A DNA stretch of 64,000 bases. Source: Polycladomyces zharkentensis. GTDB taxonomy: Bacteria > Bacillota > Bacilli > Thermoactinomycetales > JIR-001. The DNA is taken from assembly GCF_016938855.1 (NCBI RefSeq), contig NZ_JAFHAP010000013.1, positions 62,001-126,000 on the forward strand, read 5' to 3'. The position numbers were made by a program, and so were the translations under genes. A model generated the notes under the pieces. The model saw only the letters and a list, made by a program, of their open reading frames with translations, did not search any database and was not told where the DNA came from. Of this stretch, positions 19,839 through 29,290 are shown piece after piece. Numbering within the stretch: position 1 is the first letter of the stretch; each line of letters opens with the position of its first letter.

Positions 19839-20279
19839 TCAACAATACTTGTCAAAAGCGGCTTTGAGACTGGCGGCGATTTCTTCGAGACTCCGGTTTT
19901 CGATCTGTTCCCGCGGAATCATGTGAACGATTTTGCCATCCTTCAAAATCGCGAACGACGGGGAAGACGGCGGATAATCACCGAAATACTCCCGTGCCTT
20001 GGCGGTTGCTTCCCGATCCTGACCGGCAAACACGGTATACAGGTGATCCGGCGTTTTTTCGTGCTTCAACGCTTCGGCCACCGCAGGGCGCGCCAGTCCG
20101 GCCGCACATCCGCATACCGAGTTGACGACGATCAGGGTGGTGCCTTTTTGGGCTTCTCCTTCCAATGCCTCCACCACTTCTTCCGGCGTCCGCAATTCCC
20201 GAATACCGAGACGGGTTAACTCATCCCGCATCGGCTGGACCATCATTTGCAGTTGTTGGAAATAAAAATCCTGGGCCAT
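19839..20279 (-). CDS. Bacilliredoxin BrxA/BrxB family protein
   Basis: 146 residues, the YphP/YqiW family length. The CGC active-site motif appears in VNSVCGCAAGLARP near residue 53. These proteins remove bacillithiol from S-bacillithiolated proteins after oxidative stress in Bacillales. ATG 20279 has GAGGAGGGATGGAGA upstream; the open frame extends further only because it runs into the decayed element. A thiol peroxidase (tpx) elsewhere in the window belongs to the same stress physiology. Confidence 0.93.
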   Translation of the reverse strand: MAQDFYFQQLQMMVQPMRDELTRLGIRELRTPEEVVEALEGEAQKGTTLIVVNSVCGCAAGLARPAVAEALKHEKTPDHLYTVFAGQDREATAKAREYFGDYPPSSPSFAILKDGKIVHMIPREQIENRSLEEIAASLKAAFDKYC

Positions 20280-20329
20280 TCTCCATCCCTCCTCATGGTT
20301 ATTGTATCCCATCTTCTCTCCCAACGTCC

Positions 20330-20800
20330 GTGACTTGCTCCACACGGCGGAAGCACCGGAGGACTCCCTTTGATCGCCGTGGGCTTCTCGCTTTATCCGG
20401 TGTGGCAGCCACATCCATCCATGATGGTTTCGTCCAAGCCCGGGGGATTTGCGTTTTACGCGTTTTTGCTTGCATAGCAGTTTTCAGTGTTTGGTACTTC
20501 CAAATTCGATTGTACCAAAATTCCGCCGGACTTGCGAAAAGGCTTGCGAAAAGGCCCAAGCCCTACTGCATCCGATGCTTGCTTTCATCCCTACCCTGAA
20601 GGGTTGGGTTTTCCCGCTCGCTCTTGATAAATGGGACCAGCCACGTTTTCCCGGTACATATATGTGGTATAACGGAATTGAATCCCGCTGACAAAGTTTG
20701 GTTGAACCTACACGTGATTTTGGGGGCACCGTTGTCCCTCTCGCTGTTTGGGCAAGCTGAAGGTCGCTCGTCGGAACGGCCTGCCTCTGCCCGGGGAGCG
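20330..20800 (-). mobile_element. Decayed, internally deleted IS200/IS605-type element (copy B) with dispersed repeat
   Basis: Right end CAAGTCAC at 20330-20337, then (minus strand) GGCTTGGACGAAACC, GGATAAAGCGAGAAGCCC, a promoter-like GGTACAATCG, GGGATGAAAGCAAGC and finally a diverged copy of the ACCTTCAGCTTGCC repeat (about 20710-20790). No transposase coding sequence remains: left and right ends are joined, as in a non-autonomous derivative. It fills the gap 20280-20902. Confidence 0.7.
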
Positions 20801-20902
20801 AATCCAAATTCATGTCGGATGGAGGAGCTTCAGACGGAGATTCAAAGTCCGTGTCCGTTGTCGCCTATCTGGGAATGAATCCATGAAAAAGGGGAAGAAA
20901 AC

Positions 20903-21655
20903 ATGAACGTACAATCATACCTCTCGCGGATCGGCATCACGGAGGCGAGTCAGCCCGACCTTGCCTTTCTGCGTCACCTGCAAAATCGCCATTTGCTCAG
21001 CATTCCGTTCGAAAATCTGGATGTCTCCCTGGGACGGCCGATTCGTCTGATCCTGCCTGACTTGTACGACAAAGTGGTGAATCGGAAGAGGGGCGGCTTT
21101 TGTTACGAATTGAACGCACTGTTTGATTGGCTTCTCCGTGAGTGCGGATTTTCGACATCACTGATTTCCGCCCGGATTCGCAAACCGGATGGACGTTTTA
21201 ACCCGGAGTTCGACCATTTGGCTCTGCTCGTTCACTTGGACCAACCTTATCTGGTGGATGTGGGATTCGGGGACAGCTGCAGAGAACCGTTGCCGTTGGA
21301 CGGTACGGAAGTGAAAGACATCAGCGGCAAGTACAGAGTGATCGCCACCGGGGAAACACCGGACGGATATGCTTTGCAAAAAGAAAAGAACGGCCATTGG
21401 TTGACCGAATATCTGTTTACGACCATCCCGCGCGAGTTGCACCAGTTTGCTTCGATGTGTGAATACCACCAAACTTCGCCGGAATCGACGTTTACTCAAA
21501 AAACGGTGTGCACGATCGCCACGGTAACCGGTCGAATCACGCTCACACGTGAACATTTGACCGTTACAAAAAATGGTCATCAACAAAAAGTCCCCATTGT
21601 ATCCGAGCAACAATTTCATGATCAACTTCGACGGTATTTTGACATCCACCTGTGA
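20903..21655 (+). CDS. nat: Arylamine N-acetyltransferase
   Basis: 250 residues. The catalytic triad is visible: Cys in RGGFCYELN near residue 70, His in FDHLALLVH near 110 and Asp in LVDVGFGDS near 124. NATs transfer acetyl from acetyl-CoA to arylamines and hydrazines in the cytosol. The ATG follows AAAGGGGAAGAAAAC. It stands alone between a transposon remnant and a convergent IclR regulator. Confidence 0.92.
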   Translation: MNVQSYLSRIGITEASQPDLAFLRHLQNRHLLSIPFENLDVSLGRPIRLILPDLYDKVVNRKRGGFCYELNALFDWLLRECGFSTSLISARIRKPDGRFNPEFDHLALLVHLDQPYLVDVGFGDSCREPLPLDGTEVKDISGKYRVIATGETPDGYALQKEKNGHWLTEYLFTTIPRELHQFASMCEYHQTSPESTFTQKTVCTIATVTGRITLTREHLTVTKNGHQQKVPIVSEQQFHDQLRRYFDIHL

Positions 21656-21778
21656 CAAGGAAAGGGACGGTTTCCGGTTTTTTGCCGTCATTTGGCAAAA
21701 ACGACATTGGTCGCAACCGGAAAATCCGTCCCTGGTCTTTTTATCTCCATCGAATGATGTTTTTATACACTCACCGGA

Positions 21779-22510
21779 TCATTTCCGCAACATGTTACCC
21801 ATCCGTTTCGCCGCAGTCGTGATCAGCGGAGCGAACTGCTTCATGCGATCCGGCGTCCATCGTCCCACCGGACCCGATACGGCCAATGCCGCGACAATCC
21901 GTCCCTCCCGGTTGAAGACCGGCACGGCGATGGCCGATGTACCGGCCTCCCGCTCCTCGATGCTGATCGCATAACCCGTCTCCCGAATCTCCTCCAACTG
22001 TTTTTGATACCGCTCCCGGTCCACTGTCGACGGCCAATGGGGATCAGTCAACACTTCCCTCTGTACGAGCGGGTCGGCATAAGCGACCAATACCTTGCTG
22101 GAAGCGCCAACCGACAGCGGCATGCGGGCACCGACCGGTGCCACCCGGCGAATGGTCTGCTTGCTCTCCACCGCTTGTACACGAATGCGTTCCAACCCGT
22201 CTCTTATGTACAAACTGACCGTTTCATCCACCTGATCACGTAACCGCTCCATTTCAGGCAAAAATAATACCGCGGGATCATCCGAGTGATCCATGTTGGC
22301 CGCCAGTTCCCACACGCGAAACCCCAGCTTGTATTTTTCCGTATCGGGATTACGGGTCACAAAGCCCTTGCTCTCCAACGTGGCCAACAGACGGAATACC
22401 GTACTTTTGTTGATCGAGGTGCGATGGGCAATCTCGGTCAGCCCCAGCTCCGGCTGATCCACAAAACACAACAGAATATCCAGGGCACGTTCCGCCGCCC
22501 GCACCGTCAT
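21779..22510 (-). CDS. IclR-family transcriptional regulator
   Basis: About 243 residues: an N-terminal winged helix (RAAERALDILLCF...LGLTEIAHRTSINKSTVFRLLATLE) and a C-terminal IclR effector domain (RRVAPVGARMPL, SIEEREAGTSAIAVPVF). ATG 22510 has GGAGG eight bases upstream. Divergent from aconitase with about 230 bases between, so it may regulate that gene or itself; there is no direct proof. The ligand is unknown. Confidence 0.88.
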   Translation of the reverse strand: MTVRAAERALDILLCFVDQPELGLTEIAHRTSINKSTVFRLLATLESKGFVTRNPDTEKYKLGFRVWELAANMDHSDDPAVLFLPEMERLRDQVDETVSLYIRDGLERIRVQAVESKQTIRRVAPVGARMPLSVGASSKVLVAYADPLVQREVLTDPHWPSTVDRERYQKQLEEIRETGYAISIEEREAGTSAIAVPVFNREGRIVAALAVSGPVGRWTPDRMKQFAPLITTAAKRMGNMLRK

Positions 22511-22651
22511 TTTTTTATCCTCCGCCAAGGGCAAGCCCTCCGTGTTTCACGGTTTGAAAACGATTTTCCTTTTATTATACGTCGGAACCGATCACAAGAA
22601 AAGGGCGATGTGAGAAGCGGTTAAGGGGTATACAATTCCGAAGCTCCATAG

Positions 22652-22695
22652 TATAATGATATCGAAAAAAGAAACTTGGTTTCATCAGATGAAAC
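22652..22695 (+). promoter_or_regulatory. Putative -10 box and perfect 17-bp palindrome upstream of aconitase
   Basis: TATAAT at 22652-22657 is a good -10. GTTTCATC-A-GATGAAAC (22679-22695) is a perfect inverted repeat between it and the GGAGG of acnA. It could be an operator, for example for the adjacent IclR protein, or an mRNA stem. The symmetry is certain; the binding protein is unknown. Confidence 0.6.
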
Positions 22696-22739
22696 ATACC
22701 GTTTTCTTTTTGCACATTTCATCAAAGGAGGGACTCAAC

Positions 22740-25460
22740 ATGCCCAACGACGTGTTTGGCGTGCGTTCCCAGCTGGAATCGGGCGGTAAAACGTACACAT
22801 ACTACCGCCTGCAAGGGCTGGAGGAACAAGGGCTGGGCAAGGTTTCCCGCCTGCCATTCTCCATCAAGGTGTTGTTGGAAGCGGCTGTTCGTCAGTGTGA
22901 CGGAAAAGCCGTGACGGAAGAGCACGTGAAACAATTGGCCCGGTGGGCGGAAGAACGTTCGGACAAAGAGGTGGCTTTTAAACCGGCCCGGATCGTGTTG
23001 CAGGACTTTACCGGCGTACCGGCCGTCGTAGACTTGGCCGCGCTTCGTTCCGCGATGAAACGGGTGGGCGGAGATCCGTCCCGCATCAATCCCTTGATCC
23101 CGGTGGATCTCGTGATCGACCACTCCGTCATGGTGGACAAATACGGCACAGAAGATGCCCTGGAATACAACATGAACGTGGAATTTGAACGGAACGAGGA
23201 ACGCTACCGCCTGCTCCGCTGGGCGCAAGAAGCGTTTGACAACTTCCGCGCGGTTCCGCCGGCGACCGGGATTGTGCACCAAGTCAACCTGGAATACCTG
23301 GCAACGGTGGTGGCCACCCGCGAAGTGGACGGCCGTACCGAAGTGTTCCCCGATTCGCTTGTCGGTACCGACTCCCACACCACGATGATCAACGGTTTGG
23401 GTGTGGTCGGCTGGGGTGTTGGCGGCATCGAGGCGGAAGCGGGCATGTTGGGTCAACCGCTGTACTTTGTGACGCCCGAGGTGGTCGGCTTTAAGCTGAC
23501 CGGCAAATTGCCCGACGGAGCCACTGCCACCGACCTGGCCTTGACGGTCACCGAAATGTTGCGGAAAAAAGGCGTCGTCGGCAAATTCGTGGAGTTCTAC
23601 GGACCGGGTCTGTCCAACATCAGCCTGGCTGACCGGGCGACCGTGGCCAACATGGCGCCGGAATACGGAGCGACGATGGGCTTCTTCCCGGTGGACGAAG
23701 AGTCGCTTAACTACCTGCGCAATACCGGTCGCGACGAAAAACTGGTCCAACTGGTGGAAGACTACTGCAAAGCGCAAGGCCTGTTCCGCACCGACGATAC
23801 GCCGGACCCGATCTTCAGCGACACCATCGAGCTGGATCTGTCCACGGTGGTTCCCAGCTTGGCCGGTCCGAAACGCCCGCAAGACCGGATCGAATTGAAA
23901 AACATGAAAAAAGCCTGGAACGACACCTTGCGCAAACCGGTGGAAGAGCGCGGCTTCGGCCTGTCCGAGGAGGAAATCGACAAAAAAGCGGAAGTGACGG
24001 CGGACGGCGAATCCTTCACGTTGAAAAACGGTTCCGTTGTGATCGCCGCCATCACCAGCTGTACCAACACCTCCAACCCGTCGGTGATGCTGGGAGCCGG
24101 CTTGGTGGCGAAAAAAGCGGTGGAAAAAGGCCTGAAAGTGCCGGCCTATGTCAAAACCAGCCTGACGCCCGGTTCCAAGGTCGTCACCGACTACCTGAAA
24201 GAAGCCGGTCTGATCGAACCGTTGGCCCAACTCGGCTTTACCGTCGCCGGTTACGGATGCGCCACCTGTATCGGAAACAGCGGTCCGCTGCCGGAAGCAG
24301 TGGCCAAAGCGATTGAGGAAAACGACCTGACCGTCGCTTCGGTCCTGAGCGGCAACCGGAACTTCGAGGGGCGGATTCACCCGCTGGTGAAAGCCAACTA
24401 TCTCGCATCGCCGCCGCTGGTCATCGTTTACGCGCTTGCCGGTACGGTGGACATCGATCTGTTGAACGAACCGATCGGTTACGGCCACGACAACCAACCG
24501 GTCTACCTGAAAGACATCTGGCCGAGCGCGCAGGAAGTCCGCGACGTGATGAACCAGGCGATGAATCCGGAACAGTTCAAGAAGCAATACAGCCGCGTCT
24601 TCGACGCCAACGAGCGGTGGAACAATCTGCCGACGCCCAAAGGCGAACTGTACGATTGGGATCCCAAGTCCACGTACATTCAGGAACCGCCGTTCTTCGT
24701 CAACCTGTCCCCGGATGTGGAGCCGATCGAGGAAATCCGCGGTGCACGCGCGTTGGCCGTCTTGGGCGACTCGGTCACGACCGACCACATCTCTCCGGCC
24801 GGTGCGATCGCCCCGGACAGCCCGGCGGGCAAATACCTGCGTGAACACGGTGTGGAGCCGAAAGACTTCAACTCGTACGGTTCCCGTCGCGGCAACGACC
24901 GCGTTATGACCCGCGGCACCTTTGCCAACATCCGTATCCGCAACCTGATGGTCCCGGGGACGGAAGGCGGCGTCACCAAGTTCCTGCCGACCGGTGAAGT
25001 GATGCCGATTTACGACGCGGCCATGAAGTACAAGGAGCAAAACACGCCGCTGGTGGTTCTGGCCGGCAAGGAGTACGGTACGGGAAGCTCCCGCGACTGG
25101 GCAGCCAAAGGCACCAACCTGCTCGGTGTGAAAGCCGTTATCGCGGAAAGCTTCGAACGGATCCACCGGAGCAACTTGGTCGGTATGGGTGTGCTGCCGC
25201 TCCAATTCGTCGAGGGTCAAAACGCCAAAACGCTGAACCTGACCGGCGAAGAAACCTTCGACATCATCGGGTTGAGCGACGACATGCAACCCAACCAAAC
25301 GCTGAAAGTACGCGCCACCAAAGCGGACGGAACCACGGTCGAATTCGACGTGATCTCCCGTTTGGACAGCGTGGTGGACATCGAATACTACCGCAACGGT
25401 GGTATTCTGCAAACGGTGTTGCGTCAAATCCTGAACAACACCAAAGAAGTGAACGCCTGA
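22740..25460 (+). CDS. acnA: Aconitate hydratase A
   Basis: 906 residues, the length of bacterial AcnA/IRP1-type aconitases. Cluster-ligand cysteines are seen in [12 protein letters not shown] near 440 and [15 protein letters not shown] near 505; swivel-domain residues appear in [21 protein letters not shown] and [12 protein letters not shown]. It interconverts citrate and isocitrate in the TCA cycle. ATG 22740 follows AAAGGAGGGACTCAAC; the frame extends 28 codons upstream without ribosome site. A strong terminator follows. Codon use is strongly GC-biased compared with neighbours, as for a highly expressed gene. Confidence 0.97.
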   Translation: MPNDVFGVRSQLESGGKTYTYYRLQGLEEQGLGKVSRLPFSIKVLLEAAVRQCDGKAVTEEHVKQLARWAEERSDKEVAFKPARIVLQDFTGVPAVVDLAALRSAMKRVGGDPSRINPLIPVDLVIDHSVMVDKYGTEDALEYNMNVEFERNEERYRLLRWAQEAFDNFRAVPPATGIVHQVNLEYLATVVATREVDGRTEVFPDSLVGTDSHTTMINGLGVVGWGVGGIEAEAGMLGQPLYFVTPEVVGFKLTGKLPDGATATDLALTVTEMLRKKGVVGKFVEFYGPGLSNISLADRATVANMAPEYGATMGFFPVDEESLNYLRNTGRDEKLVQLVEDYCKAQGLFRTDDTPDPIFSDTIELDLSTVVPSLAGPKRPQDRIELKNMKKAWNDTLRKPVEERGFGLSEEEIDKKAEVTADGESFTLKNGSVVIAAITSCTNTSNPSVMLGAGLVAKKAVEKGLKVPAYVKTSLTPGSKVVTDYLKEAGLIEPLAQLGFTVAGYGCATCIGNSGPLPEAVAKAIEENDLTVASVLSGNRNFEGRIHPLVKANYLASPPLVIVYALAGTVDIDLLNEPIGYGHDNQPVYLKDIWPSAQEVRDVMNQAMNPEQFKKQYSRVFDANERWNNLPTPKGELYDWDPKSTYIQEPPFFVNLSPDVEPIEEIRGARALAVLGDSVTTDHISPAGAIAPDSPAGKYLREHGVEPKDFNSYGSRRGNDRVMTRGTFANIRIRNLMVPGTEGGVTKFLPTGEVMPIYDAAMKYKEQNTPLVVLAGKEYGTGSSRDWAAKGTNLLGVKAVIAESFERIHRSNLVGMGVLPLQFVEGQNAKTLNLTGEETFDIIGLSDDMQPNQTLKVRATKADGTTVEFDVISRLDSVVDIEYYRNGGILQTVLRQILNNTKEVNA

Positions 25461-25487
25461 TTTCCCATTTCCCTGAACCCCGTTTTT

Positions 25488-25518
25488 GCGTGGTACTGCC
25501 CGGTACCACGCTTTTTTT
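25488..25518 (+). terminator. Rho-independent terminator after acnA
   Basis: GCGTGGTAC pairs with GTACCACGC across a short loop, followed by seven T residues. Confidence 0.92.
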
Positions 25519-25650
25519 CGGGCTTGTTGAAACGCCGATTTTCAATTTCAATATCGTGTGAATATTCCTTTTCCATGCGGCTTGCATCGCTATCAACCGC
25601 ACAACCAAAGCCTGCCCTGTGTGAGCAGGCTTTGGTCTTCACTATATTGA

Positions 25651-26133
25651 TCAATAATCCACCAACTTCCCCTTAATACTCGACATGGGGACGGCACCGA
25701 TTTCCCGGCTGTCATAACTGGATGCCCGATCATCCCCCAATACGAAAATGTGATGATGGGGTACGCGATAGGGGCCGAAGTCCTCAACCGATTGTTTCCC
25801 CGAGAGATAAGGTTCCTTTAATTTCTTGCCGTTGATATACACTTGGTTGTTCCTGATTTCCACCACATCATTGGGAAGACCGATCACCCGCTTGATATAG
25901 TCCAAGTTTTCTTTGTCGTAATGGAAGACGATCAAGTCTCCCCTCTGAGGAAAGTATGTTCCCTTTTTCACCACTACAAATTCTCCATCTTTCACCGCGG
26001 GAGACATGCTCTCCCCAAACGTCTTGTACAGGGTATATTCACTGAAAAACATTGACATGAGCAAGATGATGATCCCCACACAACCAGTGCCAACCAAAAG
26101 CCATTGCTTCCATGACCATTTTGTAAAATTCAT
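25651..26133 (-). CDS. Signal peptidase I
   Basis: 160 residues with one N-terminal membrane helix (about 8-30) and the type I signal peptidase boxes: catalytic Ser in GESMSPAVKDGEFVVV, PQRGDLIVFHY, catalytic Lys in YIKRVIGLPND and GDDRASSYDSREIGAV. It cleaves secretory signal peptides at the outer face of the membrane. ATG 26133 has GAGAGGTAG upstream. It is the first gene of an AT-richer island and lies divergent from the YIP1-like protein and the prepilin-like toxin, so it might serve that cargo, although class III prepilins use a different peptidase. Confidence 0.93.
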   Translation of the reverse strand: MNFTKWSWKQWLLVGTGCVGIIILLMSMFFSEYTLYKTFGESMSPAVKDGEFVVVKKGTYFPQRGDLIVFHYDKENLDYIKRVIGLPNDVVEIRNNQVYINGKKLKEPYLSGKQSVEDFGPYRVPHHHIFVLGDDRASSYDSREIGAVPMSSIKGKLVDY

Positions 26134-26303
26134 AGTTAAATGTCTACCTCTCCCATATTTTTGATGAAAAACAATCAATTTCTCCCCGGTAGAGGATGTA
26201 AAAATCAACTATAATATAAAATATACTTTATTATTTTATTGATATTATATATTATATGATGAGAACCATATATGTCAAAATCGTAAGACAGGAGGTTGTG
26301 ACA

Positions 26304-26906
26304 TTGGAATCCATCCGGAATCTTTGGTTTATTTTATTTCATCCCAGAGATACCGTCCAAAGGTGGGTGGAAGAACCCAGCTCGAAGCGTCTGTGGCTGT
26401 TGGTGATACTGGCGGGAATCTGCATGAACCTTGATCGGGCTGCCAATACCAATGCCGGAGACAAATACAGTTTATCTTCCATTGTGTTGGGATCACTGAT
26501 CTTGGGATTGATACTGGGGATCATCGGTTGGTTGGTGTTCAGCGGACTGACCTATTGGGCAGCACGTTGGTATGGAGGCCACGCATCATGGAAAGAGACG
26601 AGATTGGCCTATGCTTGGGGAACCATCCCTTACTCGGTCAAACTGATCTTTTGGGTACCGCAACTGTTGATATTCGGAAAAGAGATGTTTACGGAATGGA
26701 CTCCGTCAGTGAATGAGAGCGTCCTTTTTGCCACTTTGATGTTCATCTTTGCTGTGATTGAGATCGTGCTTACCATATGGTCCTTTGTGTTTCTCTCCCA
26801 ATGTATTGCTGAGGTCAACGGGTTTTCGGCGTGGAAGGGACTTGCCTCGGTGATCACGATTCCGCTTATTCTCTTTGTTCTGTTGCTTTTCATCCTACTA
26901 CTGTAA
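26304..26906 (+). CDS. YIP1-family-like multi-pass membrane protein
   Basis: About 200 residues with four to five hydrophobic helices, starting LESIRNLWFILFHPRDTVQRW, the usual opening of bacterial Yip1-like proteins. TTG 26304 has AGGAGG eight bases upstream; the ATG at 26256 lacks a ribosome site. It ends 13 bases before the start of the toxin gene and is probably co-transcribed with it. Function is unknown; a role in membrane placement or export of the toxin is only a guess from context. Confidence 0.75.
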   Translation: MESIRNLWFILFHPRDTVQRWVEEPSSKRLWLLVILAGICMNLDRAANTNAGDKYSLSSIVLGSLILGLILGIIGWLVFSGLTYWAARWYGGHASWKETRLAYAWGTIPYSVKLIFWVPQLLIFGKEMFTEWTPSVNESVLFATLMFIFAVIEIVLTIWSFVFLSQCIAEVNGFSAWKGLASVITIPLILFVLLLFILLL

Positions 26907-26919
26907 TGGGAGAGGTACC

Positions 26920-28473
26920 ATGATCCATCAAATACATAGTCTGTGGAAGAGATGGAGGACGTTCGTCCGTGATCGCAGGGGCGGCTCCACCATTGAGTAT
27001 GTGATGATCCTGGCTGCCGCCCTTGCGTTGTCGTTGGTTTTGTATGGTGTTTTGACCAGCGGATATACCAAAGGCATCATCACGTCCAAAGTGGCCAGTA
27101 TATTAAATGGAACAGATACGGGTATAGCTCCTTCGGGCGGCGGCGGGGGAGAACCAGGCAATCATGGTCAACCACCAAAGCCGAAACCACCATCCTCACA
27201 CCAACCACCGAAGAAACAACCGCCAAAGAAGGAAGAGAGCGGTTGGGACAAGTTTAAAAGAAGCCTCGTAGAAGAATACAACAAGGACAAACAAATCGTT
27301 GAGGAAAAGATAGAAGGGCTCAAGCAAGGTTTACAGAATTTAATCCATGATCCGATCGGGTCCGCAAAGAAGCTGGCCAAAGGAACGGTTGATTACGTCA
27401 AAGATAACGTTCACCAGCTCACTCATGATCCGTTGGGTTGGGTATATGAAGCCTCTGGTGCAAAAGATCTGAAGACAGCCTGGGATGGCGTTGATCCCGA
27501 TACCGGGGAAAAGCTCAGCATGGCACAACGTTTGGGCCGTGCAATCCAAGGATTCCCGGGGTTTGGGAAAGGGGCTAAATTTGGTAAAGCAGGCCTTAAC
27601 GCAATCTCCGAGATTGGTTGTAACAAAGGCAAAGGTAAAGGCGGCGGAGCTGCTTGTAAGCATGCTGGGCCGACACATGATAAAAAAGATAGCTCTCTCG
27701 GTAATGGAAATTATATCGAATATAACTCGGAAAGGGACCAACATGGTTGGTTAACACCTAAAAAACCGCCAACTAAGGAACAATTGGCGAAACAAACTGA
27801 GGGGCTGTCTACATTAGCGGAGAATGAGAGAGAGAAGTTAAAGAATGAGCTAATAGAGCGTGTGGGTTTAGAAGAGGACAAGGATGCAAGGAAGAAACTA
27901 AAAGCTATGGGATATAGTAATAGTGAGATTAGGAAAATCCTTCAATTGCGTTATAAAATGATGAAATCATCCAACAACATTGCTACTGCGAAGGTAGAGA
28001 TCCAAGGGGTCGATTTACATGAACTCAAAGCCTATTCTGGGAAAAATGTTCCGGGATTTGATGAAGGTTGGGTAAAAGAACAAGACAAACCCTCTTTTGA
28101 GTATGTAAAAGCTAAGGAAGGAGAGGAGAGTGTATCTTCGATTGATCGTGAGGGTGAAACAGAGGAAATAGGTCATGAGCGATATAATGATACTGAAGCA
28201 AAAATTCTGGAACTCGTTTCAGCAAAGTTGGGATATGATAACCCCGGTAAAAAAGGTGATAAGATTATTCTTTATACCGAAAGGAAAACATGTCCGGGTT
28301 GCCAAGGACAAAACAGGCAATATATTAACCCGGACGGATCTACAAGGGATGATCCTTATTACGGGGTAATAGATCAATTCAGTAAACGACATCCAAATAT
28401 AGAGGTAATTGTATATGATGGAGAGGGAAGAAAGCTTGTATTGATGGGTGGAAAGCCTGTGACACAACCTTAG
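26920..28473 (+). CDS. Polymorphic toxin: prepilin-like N-terminus, PT-TG pretoxin domain, deaminase-like C-terminus
   Basis: 517 residues in modular order. Residues 17-50 contain RRGGSTIEY followed by a hydrophobic helix, an exact G/xxxxEY class III (Flp/TadE) prepilin cleavage pattern. Residues 75-105 are a Pro/Lys/Gly linker. Residues about 150-230 match the PT-TG pretoxin region (DPDTGEKLSMAQRLGRAIQG and GFGKGAKFGKAG). Residues about 360-500 resemble deaminase-fold toxins: NDTEAKILE near 420 and YTERKTCPGC near 453-459, giving the E and CxxC zinc/catalytic set, then HPNIEVIVYDG. Such toxins deaminate nucleic acid bases in rival cells. ATG 26920 has GGGAGAGG upstream. Domain calls are by motif memory; the target is unknown. 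Confidence 0.75.
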   Translation: MIHQIHSLWKRWRTFVRDRRGGSTIEYVMILAAALALSLVLYGVLTSGYTKGIITSKVASILNGTDTGIAPSGGGGGEPGNHGQPPKPKPPSSHQPPKKQPPKKEESGWDKFKRSLVEEYNKDKQIVEEKIEGLKQGLQNLIHDPIGSAKKLAKGTVDYVKDNVHQLTHDPLGWVYEASGAKDLKTAWDGVDPDTGEKLSMAQRLGRAIQGFPGFGKGAKFGKAGLNAISEIGCNKGKGKGGGAACKHAGPTHDKKDSSLGNGNYIEYNSERDQHGWLTPKKPPTKEQLAKQTEGLSTLAENEREKLKNELIERVGLEEDKDARKKLKAMGYSNSEIRKILQLRYKMMKSSNNIATAKVEIQGVDLHELKAYSGKNVPGFDEGWVKEQDKPSFEYVKAKEGEESVSSIDREGETEEIGHERYNDTEAKILELVSAKLGYDNPGKKGDKIILYTERKTCPGCQGQNRQYINPDGSTRDDPYYGVIDQFSKRHPNIEVIVYDGEGRKLVLMGGKPVTQP

Positions 28474-28491
28474 AGAAGAAGGGGATGTGAT

Positions 28492-28923
28492 ATGTCAGAA
28501 CCAAACTATCGTCAATACCAATTTAATCTGCCTTCATGTGATTTAGATGAAGATTTTTTGGGTGATCTGGCAAAAGAGTTAGGATTACCATTTGATCCGG
28601 ATGATTTCTATGATAGATGGTTACAAAGGGATCAAAACCATGCTTGGCTTATTAGGGATAAGGAGAAGGATCCAAATACCTTCATACTAATAGTATTCTA
28701 TAAGGATTTCGAATTTGACGATTTAGTAATTCGATTTCGAGACGAATATACCGAGATAGTAGAAAACATTATACGAAAGATGTGGGAGAAAGGGGATATT
28801 TCTAGTTATCCTTCTGGTATAAACGGTCCTCGATTTAACAACGTAATTGATCAATCTGAAAAAGATTGGGTCCCGAGAGTCACTAAAAAATTTGGTTTAG
28901 ACATCGAACCGTTATCCTTCTGA
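28492..28923 (+). CDS. Probable cognate immunity protein of the deaminase-like toxin
   Basis: 143 residues, acidic and without membrane segment or signal peptide. It begins 18 bases after the toxin stop with GAAGAAGGGGATGTG as ribosome site and ends at a terminator. I do not recognise its family; residues include DEDFLGDLAKELGLPF and DKEKDPNTFILIVFY. Size, acidity and position directly after a polymorphic toxin make it the obvious immunity candidate that neutralises the C-terminal domain in the cytoplasm. Confidence 0.65.
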   Translation: MSEPNYRQYQFNLPSCDLDEDFLGDLAKELGLPFDPDDFYDRWLQRDQNHAWLIRDKEKDPNTFILIVFYKDFEFDDLVIRFRDEYTEIVENIIRKMWEKGDISSYPSGINGPRFNNVIDQSEKDWVPRVTKKFGLDIEPLSF

Positions 28924-28937
28924 ACTAAGTGGCTAAT

Positions 28938-28970
28938 AATCCCGTCACTCTCTTAGGTGACGGGATTCCT
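28938..28970 (+). terminator. Terminator after the toxin-immunity pair
   Basis: AATCCCGTCAC and GTGACGGGATT form an 11-bp stem with an 8-base loop. A similar CCCGTCA/TGACGGG stem recurs at 30113, marking the end of the island. Confidence 0.75.
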
Positions 28971-28990
28971 TGTTGGTGATACCAACATAA

Positions 28991-29107
28991 TTACAGGATT
29001 ATGTACGTTTGGTCTCGGCAGGTAATCGAATTAAGATGGTTACTGAATTTATTCCTAAATGGAACAGTAGAGAATACGAAGTTGTAATAACACGCAAAGC
29101 AAGCTGA
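28991..29107 (+). pseudogene. Orphan toxin C-terminal fragment
   Basis: An open stretch without start codon encodes QDYVRLVSAGNRIKMVTEF followed by IPKWNSREYEVVITRKAS and a stop. It looks like the very end of another polymorphic toxin, displaced when a new C-terminal module recombined in. An in-frame TAA directly precedes it. It is the type of leftover found in Rhs, CdiA and WXG/LXG loci. The toxin family is not identified. Confidence 0.5.
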
Positions 29108-29114
29108 TCAAAAT

Positions 29115-29279
29115 ATGAAAGGAGATGTTTCCGTCAAAGAATTTCTGCTTCTTTTTCATGAGATTCCCGAGAAGCTGATATCAGAAGATGAAGCGAAAAA
29201 GATTGCCATGGAAGTCTTGAAGGAAAAACCGGATAGTATTCCTGCTTTGCGGATATTGTGGGAAGTTCATTGGTTTTGA
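29115..29279 (+). CDS. Small hypothetical protein in the toxin-immunity array
   Basis: 54 codons starting MKGDVSVKEFLLLFHEIPEK and ending LRILWEVHWF. It is acidic and helical in appearance and opens eight bases after the orphan toxin tail, where an immunity gene would lie. No clear ribosome site precedes the ATG, and it could be a remnant. The family is not recognised. Confidence 0.4.
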   Translation: MKGDVSVKEFLLLFHEIPEKLISEDEAKKIAMEVLKEKPDSIPALRILWEVHWF

Positions 29280-29290
29280 AGGTGATAAAT

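Noticed and set aside
19839..20414. Longer version of the bacilliredoxin frame
   Set aside because: The extra N-terminal 45 codons read through the right end of a decayed element; ATG 20279 has a strong GGAGG.
22722..25427. A 901-codon open frame antisense to aconitase
   Set aside because: It is a by-product of the GC-rich codon use of acnA; the translation is Arg/His/Val-rich, has no domain pattern and lies entirely opposite a certain gene.
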